Assembly (NCBI GenBank): GCA_018262455.1
Contig: JAGSPR010000010.1
Span: forward strand, 1 to 33,358
Source: Deltaproteobacteria bacterium
Lineage (GTDB): Bacteria; Myxococcota; Polyangia; Haliangiales; Haliangiaceae
Direction: 5' to 3'
Length of the DNA: 33,358 nt
The position numbers and the translations under genes were made by a program. This document shows, piece by piece, positions 8,681 through 16,005 of the stretch. The notes beneath the pieces were generated by a model. That model made no database searches. It was not told where the DNA came from and worked only from the letters and a program-made list of their open reading frames with translations. The number at the start of each line of letters is the position of its first letter. The first letter of the stretch is position 1.

Positions 8681-9223
8681 ATGTCTGCACTCCTGGTGAT
8701 CGCGCTCGTGCTCCCGACGGCCACCTCGAAGCCGCCGCCCGCGCGCACGATGGGGAAGCTGATCGATTGCACGTCGCATTCCGTGTGGAGCGAGCCCGAG
8801 GGCTGGACCCCGCTCCGATCCGGAACCGACACCCTCGTGGTGTCGCCCGACAAGCAGGCCGTGTTGCTGCGGACGGCGACCAAGACCGAGCGCGAACGCG
8901 TGGTCAAGACGCCCGCCGCAGACGCCCGAGCGATCGCGAAGCGGATCGCAGGCGTCGAGCTGACCTGGGGTGACCCGGTGGTCGTGAAGAAGGACAAGTA
9001 CGACCACACGACCACGATCAGCGCGACCGGCGTCAACGTGGAGGTCCGCGTCATCGTGCGCGACCGTGGGTTCGGCAAGGACGTCGTGTGGATCGAGGTC
9101 GCCGAGGCCGAGGATCGCGCCGCCGCCATCGCGACGATGGATGCCGCCCGGGCCAGCGAGCTCACGCTGACGAGCCATGCGTGCGTCTGCGGGTATGATT
9201 GCGACCGCCGTCCGACGCCGTAG
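8681..9223 (+). CDS. Small secreted protein of unknown function
   Basis: I do not recognise this 180-aa protein. It begins with a short signal peptide (MSALLVIALVLPTATSKPPP), so it is probably exported. The body is a mixed alpha/beta domain with GWTPLRSGTDTLVVSP, a helix of RAIAKRIAGVELTWGDPVVVKKDKYDH and strands VNVEVRVIVRDRGFGKDVVWIEVAE. The C-terminus carries three cysteines (CVCGYDC), and there is one earlier Cys (IDCTSH), so two disulfides are possible. The ATG at 8681 was chosen; an in-frame GTG at 8666 would add five residues. It diverges from the FG-GAP lipoprotein and converges with the outer-membrane-type gene that ends at 9282. No operon partner. Confidence 0.7.
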   Translation: MSALLVIALVLPTATSKPPPARTMGKLIDCTSHSVWSEPEGWTPLRSGTDTLVVSPDKQAVLLRTATKTERERVVKTPAADARAIAKRIAGVELTWGDPVVVKKDKYDHTTTISATGVNVEVRVIVRDRGFGKDVVWIEVAEAEDRAAAIATMDAARASELTLTSHACVCGYDCDRRPTP

Positions 9224-9240
9224 ATCCGGTGGTGCGGTCG

Positions 9241-9259
9241 TGAGCAGCGCGCCTGCTCA
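9241..9259. terminator. Hairpin between convergent genes
   Basis: A perfect 7-bp stem (TGAGCAG / CTGCTCA) with a 5-nt CGCGC loop lies between the stops at 9223 and 9282. It would act in both directions; there is no T-run, so termination is inferred from position. Confidence 0.5.
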
Positions 9260-9281
9260 AGTAGCGATCCTGCGCGCGGAC

Positions 9282-10469
9282 CTACTTGCGGTAGAGGTCG
9301 ATGCCGATCGTGCCCATGAACCGGGTGCCGAGGTCGACCTCGCCGCCCGCGGCGGTCGTGAACAAGATGCTCGCCTGCAGGCGCAGCCGGCCGAGGTGGG
9401 CGCCGCCACCGAGCTCGAACGCAGGATAGAGCCGGGTGAAGCTGTCGAGGGTGACGAGGGTGTTGTCGTCCGTGATGTCCTGGGAGTAGATCGTGAAGCC
9501 GAGGCCGACGCGGCCGTGCAACGTGTTCGAGGTCATCGTCCGCAGCCCGAACAGGGCGATCAGCTCGGATGCGCTGATCGTCTCGTTGCGAAAGAAGGCG
9601 GTGGTGTCCGGGTGGACGAGATACTCGAGCCGCGCCGCGATCCCGATCGCCTTGCCGATCCGGCGCTCGTAGAGGCCGGTCAGGCCCTCGCCCGCGCTCG
9701 CGTCGCCAGGACCCGGCGCCAGGATGGAGGCACCGAGAGCGAAGTACGTCTTGTAGACGGGCGGTGGAGGTCGCACGACAGGCTGATACAGCGACGCGAT
9801 CGGGCGCCCCGGCCCCGACCCCGGCCCCGGCCCCGGCCCCGGCCCCGGCCCCGGCCCCGGCGGCTGAACGCGCACCGCGATCGGGATCACGACGACGCCT
9901 TGCGTGCCCGCAGCCACGCTGGCGACGACCTCTAGCTTCGAGCCGTCGTCGATCGATGCGACGAGCACCTGACGGCCGGGCGCGACGGCGGTCCACTGCG
10001 TCAGCGGCTGGGAGAGATCGCCTTCGCCCTGCCGCTGCACCGCGACCACGCGCTGCGGCGGCACCCCTTCCGGCACGCGCAGCCAGACAAAGCCGATCTT
10101 CGCGCGCAGCTCGCCGAGCTTGTACTTGATGCGCTCGGCACGCCCGTTGACATCGACATCCTTGCCGCCGGTGGCCTGGATCTCGGTGGTCGACATCCGC
10201 TGGGCGGCGACCATCGTGTCATAAGCCAGCGCGATCTTGCCCAGCGCCTCGACTGCCTGCGCGTAACCGAGGTACGAGCGCGCGGTCGGTTCGGCGGCGA
10301 TCGCGGCAGCGAACTTCGCGGCGGCCGCTTCGAACTGTTTGTCGAGGAACAGCGCGACGCCTTCCTCGTGGAGTACGCAGCTCGCGCGCCGGTCCGGGCA
10401 GCTCGCGGCAGCCGAACGGACGAACCCGATCGAGAGGATCAGCGCAACGAGCGTCGTCAACCCGCGCAT
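9282..10469 (-). CDS. Secreted TPR-like / outer-membrane beta-barrel protein with a Pro-Gly linker
   Basis: This 395-aa protein has a signal peptide (MRGLTTLVALILSIGFVRSAAASC). A helical TPR-like segment follows (HEEGVALFLDKQFEAAAAKFAAAIAAEPTARSYLGYAQAVEALGK), resembling the periplasmic N-domains seen in many myxobacterial PEGA/TPR proteins. A beta-sandwich-like domain is then joined by a Pro-Gly repeat (PPGPGPGPGPGPG) to a C-terminal region whose alternating strands (YFALGASILAP, GIAARLEYLVHP, HGRVGLGFTIYSQ, RLRLQASILFTT, GTIGIDLYRK) look like an outer-membrane beta-barrel. Its function is unknown. It is downstream of the Ser/Thr kinase gene on the same strand with an 82-bp gap, so it might be cotranscribed or a phosphorylation-linked partner. 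The ATG at 10467-10469 opens the signal peptide; the frame extends upstream only into the kinase tail. The linker is encoded by a 6-bp DNA repeat. Confidence 0.75.
   Translation of the reverse strand: MRGLTTLVALILSIGFVRSAAASCPDRRASCVLHEEGVALFLDKQFEAAAAKFAAAIAAEPTARSYLGYAQAVEALGKIALAYDTMVAAQRMSTTEIQATGGKDVDVNGRAERIKYKLGELRAKIGFVWLRVPEGVPPQRVVAVQRQGEGDLSQPLTQWTAVAPGRQVLVASIDDGSKLEVVASVAAGTQGVVVIPIAVRVQPPGPGPGPGPGPGPGSGPGRPIASLYQPVVRPPPPVYKTYFALGASILAPGPGDASAGEGLTGLYERRIGKAIGIAARLEYLVHPDTTAFFRNETISASELIALFGLRTMTSNTLHGRVGLGFTIYSQDITDDNTLVTLDSFTRLYPAFELGGGAHLGRLRLQASILFTTAAGGEVDLGTRFMGTIGIDLYRK
9811..9864 (-). repeat. Hexanucleotide tandem repeat coding a Pro-Gly linker
   Basis: About eight copies of a GGCCCC unit, with one GACCCC variant, encode the alternating Pro-Gly linker of the barrel protein. 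Such pure repeats can change length by slippage without breaking the frame. Confidence 0.8.
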
Positions 10470-10551
10470 CACGAGCTCACTTCGCAGGCAATCGATGTCA
10501 TGGGCCGAGTGTGCATGGAGATCGAGCGCGGGGAACGCTGCAACGCCAGGA

Positions 10552-12090
10552 TCACAGACCGCAGCGCGGATCGTTGGGCGCGCAGGCCTGCTTGTCGGGC
10601 TGCTTGTCCGGCTGCTTGTCCGGCTGCTTGTCCGGCTGCTTGTCCGGCTGCTTGTCCGGCTGCTTGTCGGGACGCTTCGTGAGCGGGTTGTACTCGTCGG
10701 GCTCGATGGGAAGCCGCTTGTCGGGGCGCTTGTTCGGCGTGACCTTCTTGATCGGCGAGGTCTTCTTGCCTGGCTTGACAACCACGACGGGCTCGGTCGT
10801 CACCGTCTTGTCCGGTGTCGGGTCCGGCGTCGGGTCCGGTGTCGGGTCCGGCGTCTTGTCCGGCGTCTTGTCGACGATCGGATCGGTGTTCGCGGGATCC
10901 GGTTTCACCGTCTTGGGGCCGTCGGGCTGAGGCAGCGGCGGCTGGGCGGCGTGGGTGTCCGTGGCGGGCGGCTTGGCCGCGGCATCATTGCCGTTGCCGG
11001 TCATCCCGACCGCGAGCCCCACCCCGATTCCGACCGCGATCGTCGCAGCGCCCGCGCCGATCCACACCCACTTGCGGCTGGGTTGCGGCTGCGGCAGGCG
11101 CGTGCCGGTCTCGCCGGCGGCGAGCGACGTGGTGCTCGTCATCATCACCGCCGGCGCCATGGTGGGCTGCGTGCCGACCGTCTGGCGATCGAGCCCCATC
11201 AACGTGGGCGGCACCGGCATGCTGTACGAGCCGGCGACCATGTCGGCGGCGACCCCGCCGGTGGGGAAGAACGGGGCGAGCGCGCGTGTCAGGTCGGCGA
11301 CGTTCGCGAACCGCCCCGAGGGCTGCTTGTCGAGGCAGCGATCGATGATCGCCATCAGGTCGCGCGGCACGTTCGACGGACGCTGGTGGGCATCGGTCAC
11401 GATCGACAGCGACAGCGCCGTCAACGTCGGCCCGGTGAACGGCTGGTTGCCGGTGACCAGCTCGTAGAGTGTGATGCCGAGCGCCCAGATGTCGCTGCGC
11501 GCATCGACATCGCGCGAGCCCTTGAGCTGCTCGGGAGACATGTAGCTCGGCGAGCCCATCACCGACTGCGTGCTGGTGAGCCGTGGATCGATATCGCCGG
11601 TCGCCGCGGTGGCGATGCCGAAGTCGAGCACCTTGATCAGCGCGGCGCCGTTCGGCCGTGCCGTGACGAACAGGTTCGCCGGCTTGACGTCGCGATGGAC
11701 CATGCCGAGACCGTGCGCCTCGGCCAGACCCTCACAGGCTTGCACGATGTACTCGACCGCCTGCGGGATCGGCAGCGGACCCTGGCGGAGCCGGGTCGAC
11801 AGATCGTGGCCGTGGAGCATCTCCATGACCATGAACGGCTCGCCGGTGGGCAGGGCGCCGACGTCGATCACCTTGACCACGTGCTCGCTGCGCAGCCGGC
11901 CTGCCGCGCGCGCCTCGCGCATGAACCGCTTGGGCACTTCCTCCGAAGACAGCGCCTCGGAGCGCAGCACCTTGATCGCGACCGTGCTGCCGATCGCCAT
12001 GTGAGAAGCCGCGAACACCCGGCCCATCCCGCCTTCACCGAGCTCGAGCTCGATGCGGTACTTGCCGTCGATGACGTCGCCCGCTTTCAC
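10552..12090 (-). CDS. Hanks-type Ser/Thr protein kinase, membrane-anchored, with a repetitive Pro/Asp/Lys tail
   Basis: This is a complete 512-aa eukaryotic-like kinase. The glycine loop is LGEGGMGRVF (18-26), the ATP lysine is Lys40 in VAIKVL, the catalytic loop is HRDVKPANLF (132-141), DFG lies at 156-158 and the activation segment ends in SPSYMSPEQL. The kinase domain ends near residue 275. After a Pro/Thr-rich linker there is one transmembrane helix (WVWIGAGAATIAVGIGVGLAVG, about residues 340-362). An extracytoplasmic tail of low complexity follows: PDKT/PDPT repeats, then a Lys/Pro segment and seven PDKQ repeats, ending CAPNDPRCGL. It starts with GTG at 12088-12090. It should autophosphorylate and phosphorylate local substrates; the tail may bind cell-wall material, as inferred from its charge and location. 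Gene downstream on the same strand: the barrel/TPR protein at 9282. Confidence 0.93.
   Translation of the reverse strand: MKAGDVIDGKYRIELELGEGGMGRVFAASHMAIGSTVAIKVLRSEALSSEEVPKRFMREARAAGRLRSEHVVKVIDVGALPTGEPFMVMEMLHGHDLSTRLRQGPLPIPQAVEYIVQACEGLAEAHGLGMVHRDVKPANLFVTARPNGAALIKVLDFGIATAATGDIDPRLTSTQSVMGSPSYMSPEQLKGSRDVDARSDIWALGITLYELVTGNQPFTGPTLTALSLSIVTDAHQRPSNVPRDLMAIIDRCLDKQPSGRFANVADLTRALAPFFPTGGVAADMVAGSYSMPVPPTLMGLDRQTVGTQPTMAPAVMMTSTTSLAAGETGTRLPQPQPSRKWVWIGAGAATIAVGIGVGLAVGMTGNGNDAAAKPPATDTHAAQPPLPQPDGPKTVKPDPANTDPIVDKTPDKTPDPTPDPTPDPTPDKTVTTEPVVVVKPGKKTSPIKKVTPNKRPDKRLPIEPDEYNPLTKRPDKQPDKQPDKQPDKQPDKQPDKQPDKQACAPNDPRCGL
10586..10669 (-). repeat. 12-bp tandem repeat (7 units) coding PDKQ
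   Basis: Seven nearly identical 12-bp units (plus-strand ggctgcttgtcc type) encode PDKQ seven times at the kinase C-terminus. A related 12-bp array coding PDPT/PDKT lies at about 10806-10875. The near-identity of units suggests recent expansion. Confidence 0.85.
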
Positions 12091-12427
12091 GGGCCGACAA
12101 TACCAGAGAACCGCCGCTGATCCGGCGAATTGTGCGCAGCCCGCGGGGCCCGCTTCCTCGCAGACGCCACGATCAATCGAAAATCCAATGACGGATCTTG
12201 GACAGCAACAGAAAACTGAGACTCAGGCGGGCATTCGGGTCCGGATCCTGCGTGCGATGCCATCCAGTGTGGTGCCCGGTCCTGGCCGACCCTTCGCCAC
12301 ATTCGTCCGGGCAATTGCCCGACGAGCCTCGGCGAGGCGGGCGTATACAACTTGCCCGACGAGCCTCGGCGAGGCGGGCGTATACAATTTGCCCAGCCTC
12401 GATGCGCCGGGCTAGGGTCGGACCGTG
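12091..12427. other. Divergent intergenic region with repeat
   Basis: This gap separates the kinase (minus) from the barrel protein (plus). No RNA gene or intact CDS was found. It holds a perfect 12-bp palindrome GGGCAATTGCCC at 12309-12320, which leads into the 37-bp tandem repeat, and a TATACAAT -10-like box at 12381-12388, 40 bp before the plus-strand start. Confidence 0.5.
12315..12388 (+). repeat. Two tandem copies of a 37-bp palindromic repeat
   Basis: Copies occupy 12315-12351 and 12352-12388 and differ only at the last base. Each contains a perfect GCCTC-GGC-GAGGC hairpin core, an outer GCCC/GGGC pair, and ends in GTATACAA. A degraded third copy begins at 12389 (TTGCCCAGCCTCG). Confidence 0.85.
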
Positions 12428-12925
12428 ATGCGAACCACTCTCGTGCTCGGCTTGCTGGCGGCCGCGTCGCCCGCGCTGGCGGACGGCGACGGCAAGGCGA
12501 TGGATCGCACCGACAAGGGTACGCTCGGGATCGGGATCATCGTCGGCGAGCCGACCGGGATCTCGGCGCGGCTCTACCTGAAGGACGATCAGGCGATCCA
12601 GGCGGCGATCGGAGGCTCGTTCATCGGAGGTGGGATCCAGTTCCACGCCGATTACGTGTTCCACCCGTTCATCCTGCAGACGCGTGAGAGCTTCGTGCTC
12701 GCCACGTACCTCGGCCCTGGCGTCCGGTTCATCCAGTATTCGACCGGTCGTAATGACAGTTACCTCGCGATCGGCCTGCGTGGCGTCGGTGGCCTGCTGT
12801 TCGACTTCAAGGAGCCGCTCGACGCGTTCGTCGAGGTCGCCGGGGTGCTCGAGTACGGCTTCGCGGACGGCAAGCACGGCGGCATCGCGCTCAACGCCGG
12901 CGCCGGCGTGCGTTACTACTTCTGA
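12428..12925 (+). CDS. Small outer-membrane beta-barrel protein
   Basis: This 165-aa protein has a signal peptide (MRTTLVLGLLAAASPALA, cut before DG) and a body of short alternating beta strands (GTLGIGIIVGEPTGISARLYL, AIQAAIGGSFIGGGIQFHADYVF, FVLATYLGPGVRFIQYS, LAIGLRGVGGLLFDF, GGIALNAGAGVRYYF). It ends in Phe, the usual outer-membrane C-terminal signature. The IVGEPTGIS pattern resembles small 8-stranded barrels of the DUF3996/BAPKO_0422 kind, but I am not sure. Function is unknown. The ATG at 12428 has AGGG about ten bases before; a GTG at 12425 is adjacent. Its stop overlaps the start of the alpha/beta hydrolase by one base (TGATG), so the two are coupled. Confidence 0.75.
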   Translation: MRTTLVLGLLAAASPALADGDGKAMDRTDKGTLGIGIIVGEPTGISARLYLKDDQAIQAAIGGSFIGGGIQFHADYVFHPFILQTRESFVLATYLGPGVRFIQYSTGRNDSYLAIGLRGVGGLLFDFKEPLDAFVEVAGVLEYGFADGKHGGIALNAGAGVRYYF

Positions 12926-13797
12926 TGCACGGGATCGAAGAGCTCGAGACGGAGACCGCTGATGGCGTGATCCTCAAGCTCGATCGGCTGCCGCGCGCGA
13001 GCGCAGCCCCCCACCGCGGCGTGATCGTGTGCCTGCACGCGATGATGACCGACGGCCGATACTTCGGCGCGCGCCGCGAGGGCTCGTTCGCCGGCACGCT
13101 CGCCGCCGCGGGATACGACGTCATCATCGCGGACTTCCGTGGCCATGGTCGGTCGGTCCCACCGCGCGCCGGGCGCGACGACTGGAGCTTCGACGATCTG
13201 GTCGAGCTCGACTTGCCAGCGATCATCGCCGCGGCAGCGGCGTCCGCTGGCTGCGCGCCAGGAGAGCTCGCGATCATCGGGCACTCGCTCGGTGGCCTGG
13301 TGACGATGGCCGCGCTCGCGACCGGCAGGATCGGCTCGCCGCGGGTCGTCGTGCTGGCGGCGACCGCGGTGTGGCTGCTGGGCAGGGGCGGCCAGCGCCG
13401 CCGGCGCGCGCTGATGGCGGCGTATCGCGGAGTCACCGCGCTGTTCGGCAAGGCACCGATCCGGCTGCTGCGAGCCGGCACCGCCGACGAAGCCGCGACC
13501 TACGTCCGCCAGCTCACGGGCTGGGCTCGCGCCGCACGGTGGACGAGCTCGCGCGGCATCGACTATCTCGCAGGCCTGCCGGCGGTCACGACGCGCGTGC
13601 TCCCCGTCGTCGGCGCCGGCGACTGGATGTGCACCCCGAGCGACGCGGCCGGATTCGCCGCGCGGCTGCCCGGCGCCGCCCCGCTCCGCATCGTCGGGCG
13701 CGCCCACGGCGACGCGCTCGATCCCGACCATTTCGCGCTGTTCACGCGACCGGAGCTCCGCCCGGTGTGGCACGAGCTCGCCGAGCGCATGCGCTGA
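12925..13797 (+). CDS. Alpha/beta hydrolase (serine esterase/lipase-like)
   Basis: This 290-aa alpha/beta-hydrolase fold protein has the nucleophile elbow GHSLGG, an acid residue in PVVGAGDWMCTP and the catalytic His in GRAHGDALDPDHF. The oxyanion-hole region is CLHAMMTDGRYF, then DFRGHGRSVPP, a typical strand-4 motif. No signal peptide is visible, so it is probably cytoplasmic. The substrate is unknown; the cap region with GRGGQRRRRALMAAYRGVTALFG is distinctive and very basic. The start codon overlaps the barrel-protein stop (TGATG). The gap to the next gene (WYL) is 65 bp, so the promoter structure is unclear. Confidence 0.85.
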   Translation: MHGIEELETETADGVILKLDRLPRASAAPHRGVIVCLHAMMTDGRYFGARREGSFAGTLAAAGYDVIIADFRGHGRSVPPRAGRDDWSFDDLVELDLPAIIAAAAASAGCAPGELAIIGHSLGGLVTMAALATGRIGSPRVVVLAATAVWLLGRGGQRRRRALMAAYRGVTALFGKAPIRLLRAGTADEAATYVRQLTGWARAARWTSSRGIDYLAGLPAVTTRVLPVVGAGDWMCTPSDAAGFAARLPGAAPLRIVGRAHGDALDPDHFALFTRPELRPVWHELAERMR

Positions 13798-13862
13798 CCG
13801 TCGGAGCCCGCTCCCGCTTCCGATCGCCGTACGCGTGCGCTAGAAAGGGTGCTGCGTTGTCG

Positions 13863-15011
13863 ATGATGAACAAGGGGGGCACATCCAAGGACCCGAAGGG
13901 CGACAAGGGCCCGAAGGCCACGAAGTCCGACGAGGGGCAGACCCGCGGCGATCGCAGCAAGCGGCTGCTCGATCTCGTCATGATCCTGCTCGGCGCCCGC
14001 ACGCCCGTGACCTATCGCGAGATCCGCGAGCAGTTCGCCGCGTACCAGACCGTCAACATCGAAGCTGGCCTGCGCGCGTTCGAGCGCGACAAGGCGGACC
14101 TGCTCGATCTCGGCGTCCCCATCCGCTACATCACGCCCGACGAGGACGACTCGCTCGAGGACGGCGGCTACGTCATCGATCTGAAGCGCTTCAAGATGCC
14201 CGAGGTCCGGCTCACCCCGGACGAGATCTCGGCGCTGGTGCTCGCCGCGTCGGTCGCGCATGCGATGCCCGGCGGCACGTACCCGAAGATCGTCGACCTC
14301 GCGCTCAAGAAGCTCGCGTTCGATCTGCCCGAGTTGCCCGACACGCCGTCGGAGTTCCCCCGCCCGCTCACCACGCCGATCCTCGTCCACTTCCCCGAGA
14401 AGCGCGCGCCCTCGCGCCCCGAGCTCGGAGAGATCTACGCGACCCTCGAGGCCGCGACCCGGCTGCGCAAGCGCGTGACGCTGCGCTACCAGGCCGCCGC
14501 GACCGGGATGTTGAGCAAGCGCGATCTCGATCCGTACGCGCTCGTCTATCGCGAGGGTGCGTGGCTCGCGGTCGGCTGGTGTCACCTGCGCCAGGAGGTC
14601 CGCTCGTTCCGCGTCGACCGGATCCACGAGGCCGTGCAGGCACCCAAGCCCAAGTCGCCTGACTTCGAGCGCCCGGCGGACTTCGACGTCAAGGCCTACG
14701 CGCAGCGCTCGCCCTGGACGTTCACCACCGATCCCCCCGAGGAGGTCCAGCTCGCGCTGTCGGTCGATGCGGCCGAGGTCGCCAACGAGGACTTCGGGTT
14801 GACCGCGGTGAAGCGCCACGAGGGTGATCGCACCCTCATCACGTTCGACTGCGGCAATGACGAGTTCGCGGCGACCCGCGTGCTCGCGGCCAAGGGCGCG
14901 ATCAAGGTGCTGCGCGGCGCCCGGCTGCGGGCGCGGATCATCGACGAGCTCGATCACATCGCGGTGAATTATCGGACCCCGATCGGTGCCCCCGGAGCCG
15001 ACGATGCGTGA
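13863..15011 (+). CDS. PafB-like HTH-WYL transcriptional regulator (first of pair)
   Basis: This protein follows the PafB/PafC architecture: a basic low-complexity N-terminus (KDPKGDKGPKATKSDEG), a winged HTH (RSKRLLDLVMILLGARTPVTYREIREQFAAY), a linker, a WYL domain and a C-terminal WCX domain. In the WYL motif the usual W-Y-L is W-L-A (GAWLAVGWCHLRQEVRSFRVDRI). The WCX domain includes VQLALSVDAAEVANEDFG. PafBC pairs in Actinobacteria respond to DNA damage, with the WYL/WCX domain binding nucleic acid. A TTG at 13857 has AAAGGG seven bases before it and may be the real start; ATG at 13863 was chosen conservatively. Its stop overlaps the next WYL gene by eight bases (ATGCGTGA), so they are cotranslated and probably form a heterodimer. 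Confidence 0.85.
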   Translation: MMNKGGTSKDPKGDKGPKATKSDEGQTRGDRSKRLLDLVMILLGARTPVTYREIREQFAAYQTVNIEAGLRAFERDKADLLDLGVPIRYITPDEDDSLEDGGYVIDLKRFKMPEVRLTPDEISALVLAASVAHAMPGGTYPKIVDLALKKLAFDLPELPDTPSEFPRPLTTPILVHFPEKRAPSRPELGEIYATLEAATRLRKRVTLRYQAAATGMLSKRDLDPYALVYREGAWLAVGWCHLRQEVRSFRVDRIHEAVQAPKPKSPDFERPADFDVKAYAQRSPWTFTTDPPEEVQLALSVDAAEVANEDFGLTAVKRHEGDRTLITFDCGNDEFAATRVLAAKGAIKVLRGARLRARIIDELDHIAVNYRTPIGAPGADDA

Positions 15012-15993
15012 CATCGCGCAGAAGCTCCGCCGCCTGCTGTGGATCGTGCCGTACGTCGCGAAGCATCGCGAAGGCGTCGCCGTCGAGCAGCTCGCGAAGA
15101 TGCTCGATACCCCACGCGACGAGCTGCTCGCGGATCTCGAGCTGCTCTCGCAGGTCGGACCGCCCGACGGTGACCCCGGCGAGTACCTGCTCGTCTCGGT
15201 CGATGAGGGTCGCGTGTTCGTCGAGCTCGCGCATCGCCTGACCCGCCCGCTGCGGCTGACGCCGGCCGAGGGCTGTTCGCTGCTGCTCGGCATCCGCGCG
15301 CTCCGCGAGAGCGGGATCGCGCCATTCGACGATGCGATGCAGTCCGCCGAACACAAGCTGCTCGCCGCGCTCGGCCGCGACGCCCGCGAAGCCGAGAGCC
15401 TCGCGACCAGCACCGTGGTGACCTCGATCTCATCCTCGGCGGACGCGATGGTCGCGACCCACCTGCGCGCGCTGGTCACGGCCGCCCGCCGCCACGACCG
15501 GATCGAGATCGACTATGCCGCGATCTCTCGCGCGCAGGCCGAGACCCGACCGATCGATCCGTACGGCATCGTCCACCACGCCGGCGAGTGGTACGTCGTC
15601 GGCCACTGTCACAAGCGCGGCGATGTCCGCACGTTCCGCATCGATCGGATCGCGGCGCTGCGCGGCACCGGCGAGCGGTTCGAGACCCCGGCCAACTTCG
15701 ATCTCGAGGCCTACCGTCGCGAGCGGCTCTACGTGCCCGGCGCGGACTCGGTCACGGTCCGCATCCGCCTCGACGCGCTCGCCGTCACCCGGATCGGGGC
15801 GAACTGGCCGGTCGGCGAGGTCACGATGCAGGACGATGGCACCGCCGAGCTCATCGTCGACTGCGACGGCTTCGAGTGGGTCACGAGCTGGGTCCTCGGC
15901 CTGGGTCGCCACGCCTGGATCGTCGGCCCTGACGAGGCCCGCACGGCCGTCCGCGAGCGGATCGCCAGGATCCGCTCCGAGCTCGTCGCGTAG
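15004..15993 (+). CDS. PafC-like HTH-WYL transcriptional regulator (second of pair)
   Basis: This 329-aa partner of the preceding WYL protein has an N-terminal HTH-like region (MRDIAQKLRRLLWIVPYVAKHREGVAVEQLAKML), a WYL domain with GEWYVVGHCHKRGDVRTFRIDRI (W-Y-V instead of W-Y-L) and a WCX domain (SVTVRIRLDALAVTRIG ... DCDGFEWVTSWVLGLG). Start ATG 15004 is set by the Shine-Dalgarno GGAG six bases before. It overlaps the upstream WYL gene and lies 12 bp from the convergent lipoprotein stop. The pair is expected to act as one heteromeric activator; whether its target set is DNA-repair genes here is not visible, but see the PafBC-type promoter candidate at 17162. Confidence 0.87.
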   Translation: MRDIAQKLRRLLWIVPYVAKHREGVAVEQLAKMLDTPRDELLADLELLSQVGPPDGDPGEYLLVSVDEGRVFVELAHRLTRPLRLTPAEGCSLLLGIRALRESGIAPFDDAMQSAEHKLLAALGRDAREAESLATSTVVTSISSSADAMVATHLRALVTAARRHDRIEIDYAAISRAQAETRPIDPYGIVHHAGEWYVVGHCHKRGDVRTFRIDRIAALRGTGERFETPANFDLEAYRRERLYVPGADSVTVRIRLDALAVTRIGANWPVGEVTMQDDGTAELIVDCDGFEWVTSWVLGLGRHAWIVGPDEARTAVRERIARIRSELVA

Positions 15994-16005
15994 CGTGGCG
16001 TCGCG

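Noticed and set aside
6489..8699. Very long plus-strand open frame antisense to the FG-GAP lipoprotein
   Set aside because: Its repeats (for example DRDRDR-like motifs) are only the reverse reading of the FG-GAP repeats.
9241..9259. Rho-independent terminator with T-run
   Set aside because: The hairpin is real but lacks a T-run, so a strong intrinsic terminator is not claimed.
10586..10669. Array of TTGTCCGG as regulatory half-sites like those at 27414
   Set aside because: These are the codons of the PDKQ repeat of the kinase, explained by coding.
12315..12388. CRISPR-like repeat
   Set aside because: Only two copies, directly adjacent with no spacers, so not a CRISPR array.
12352..12388. 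TTGCCC and TATACAAT as a sigma-70 promoter
   Set aside because: The two boxes are 23 bp apart, too far for -35/-10; only the -10-like box was kept as a weak note.
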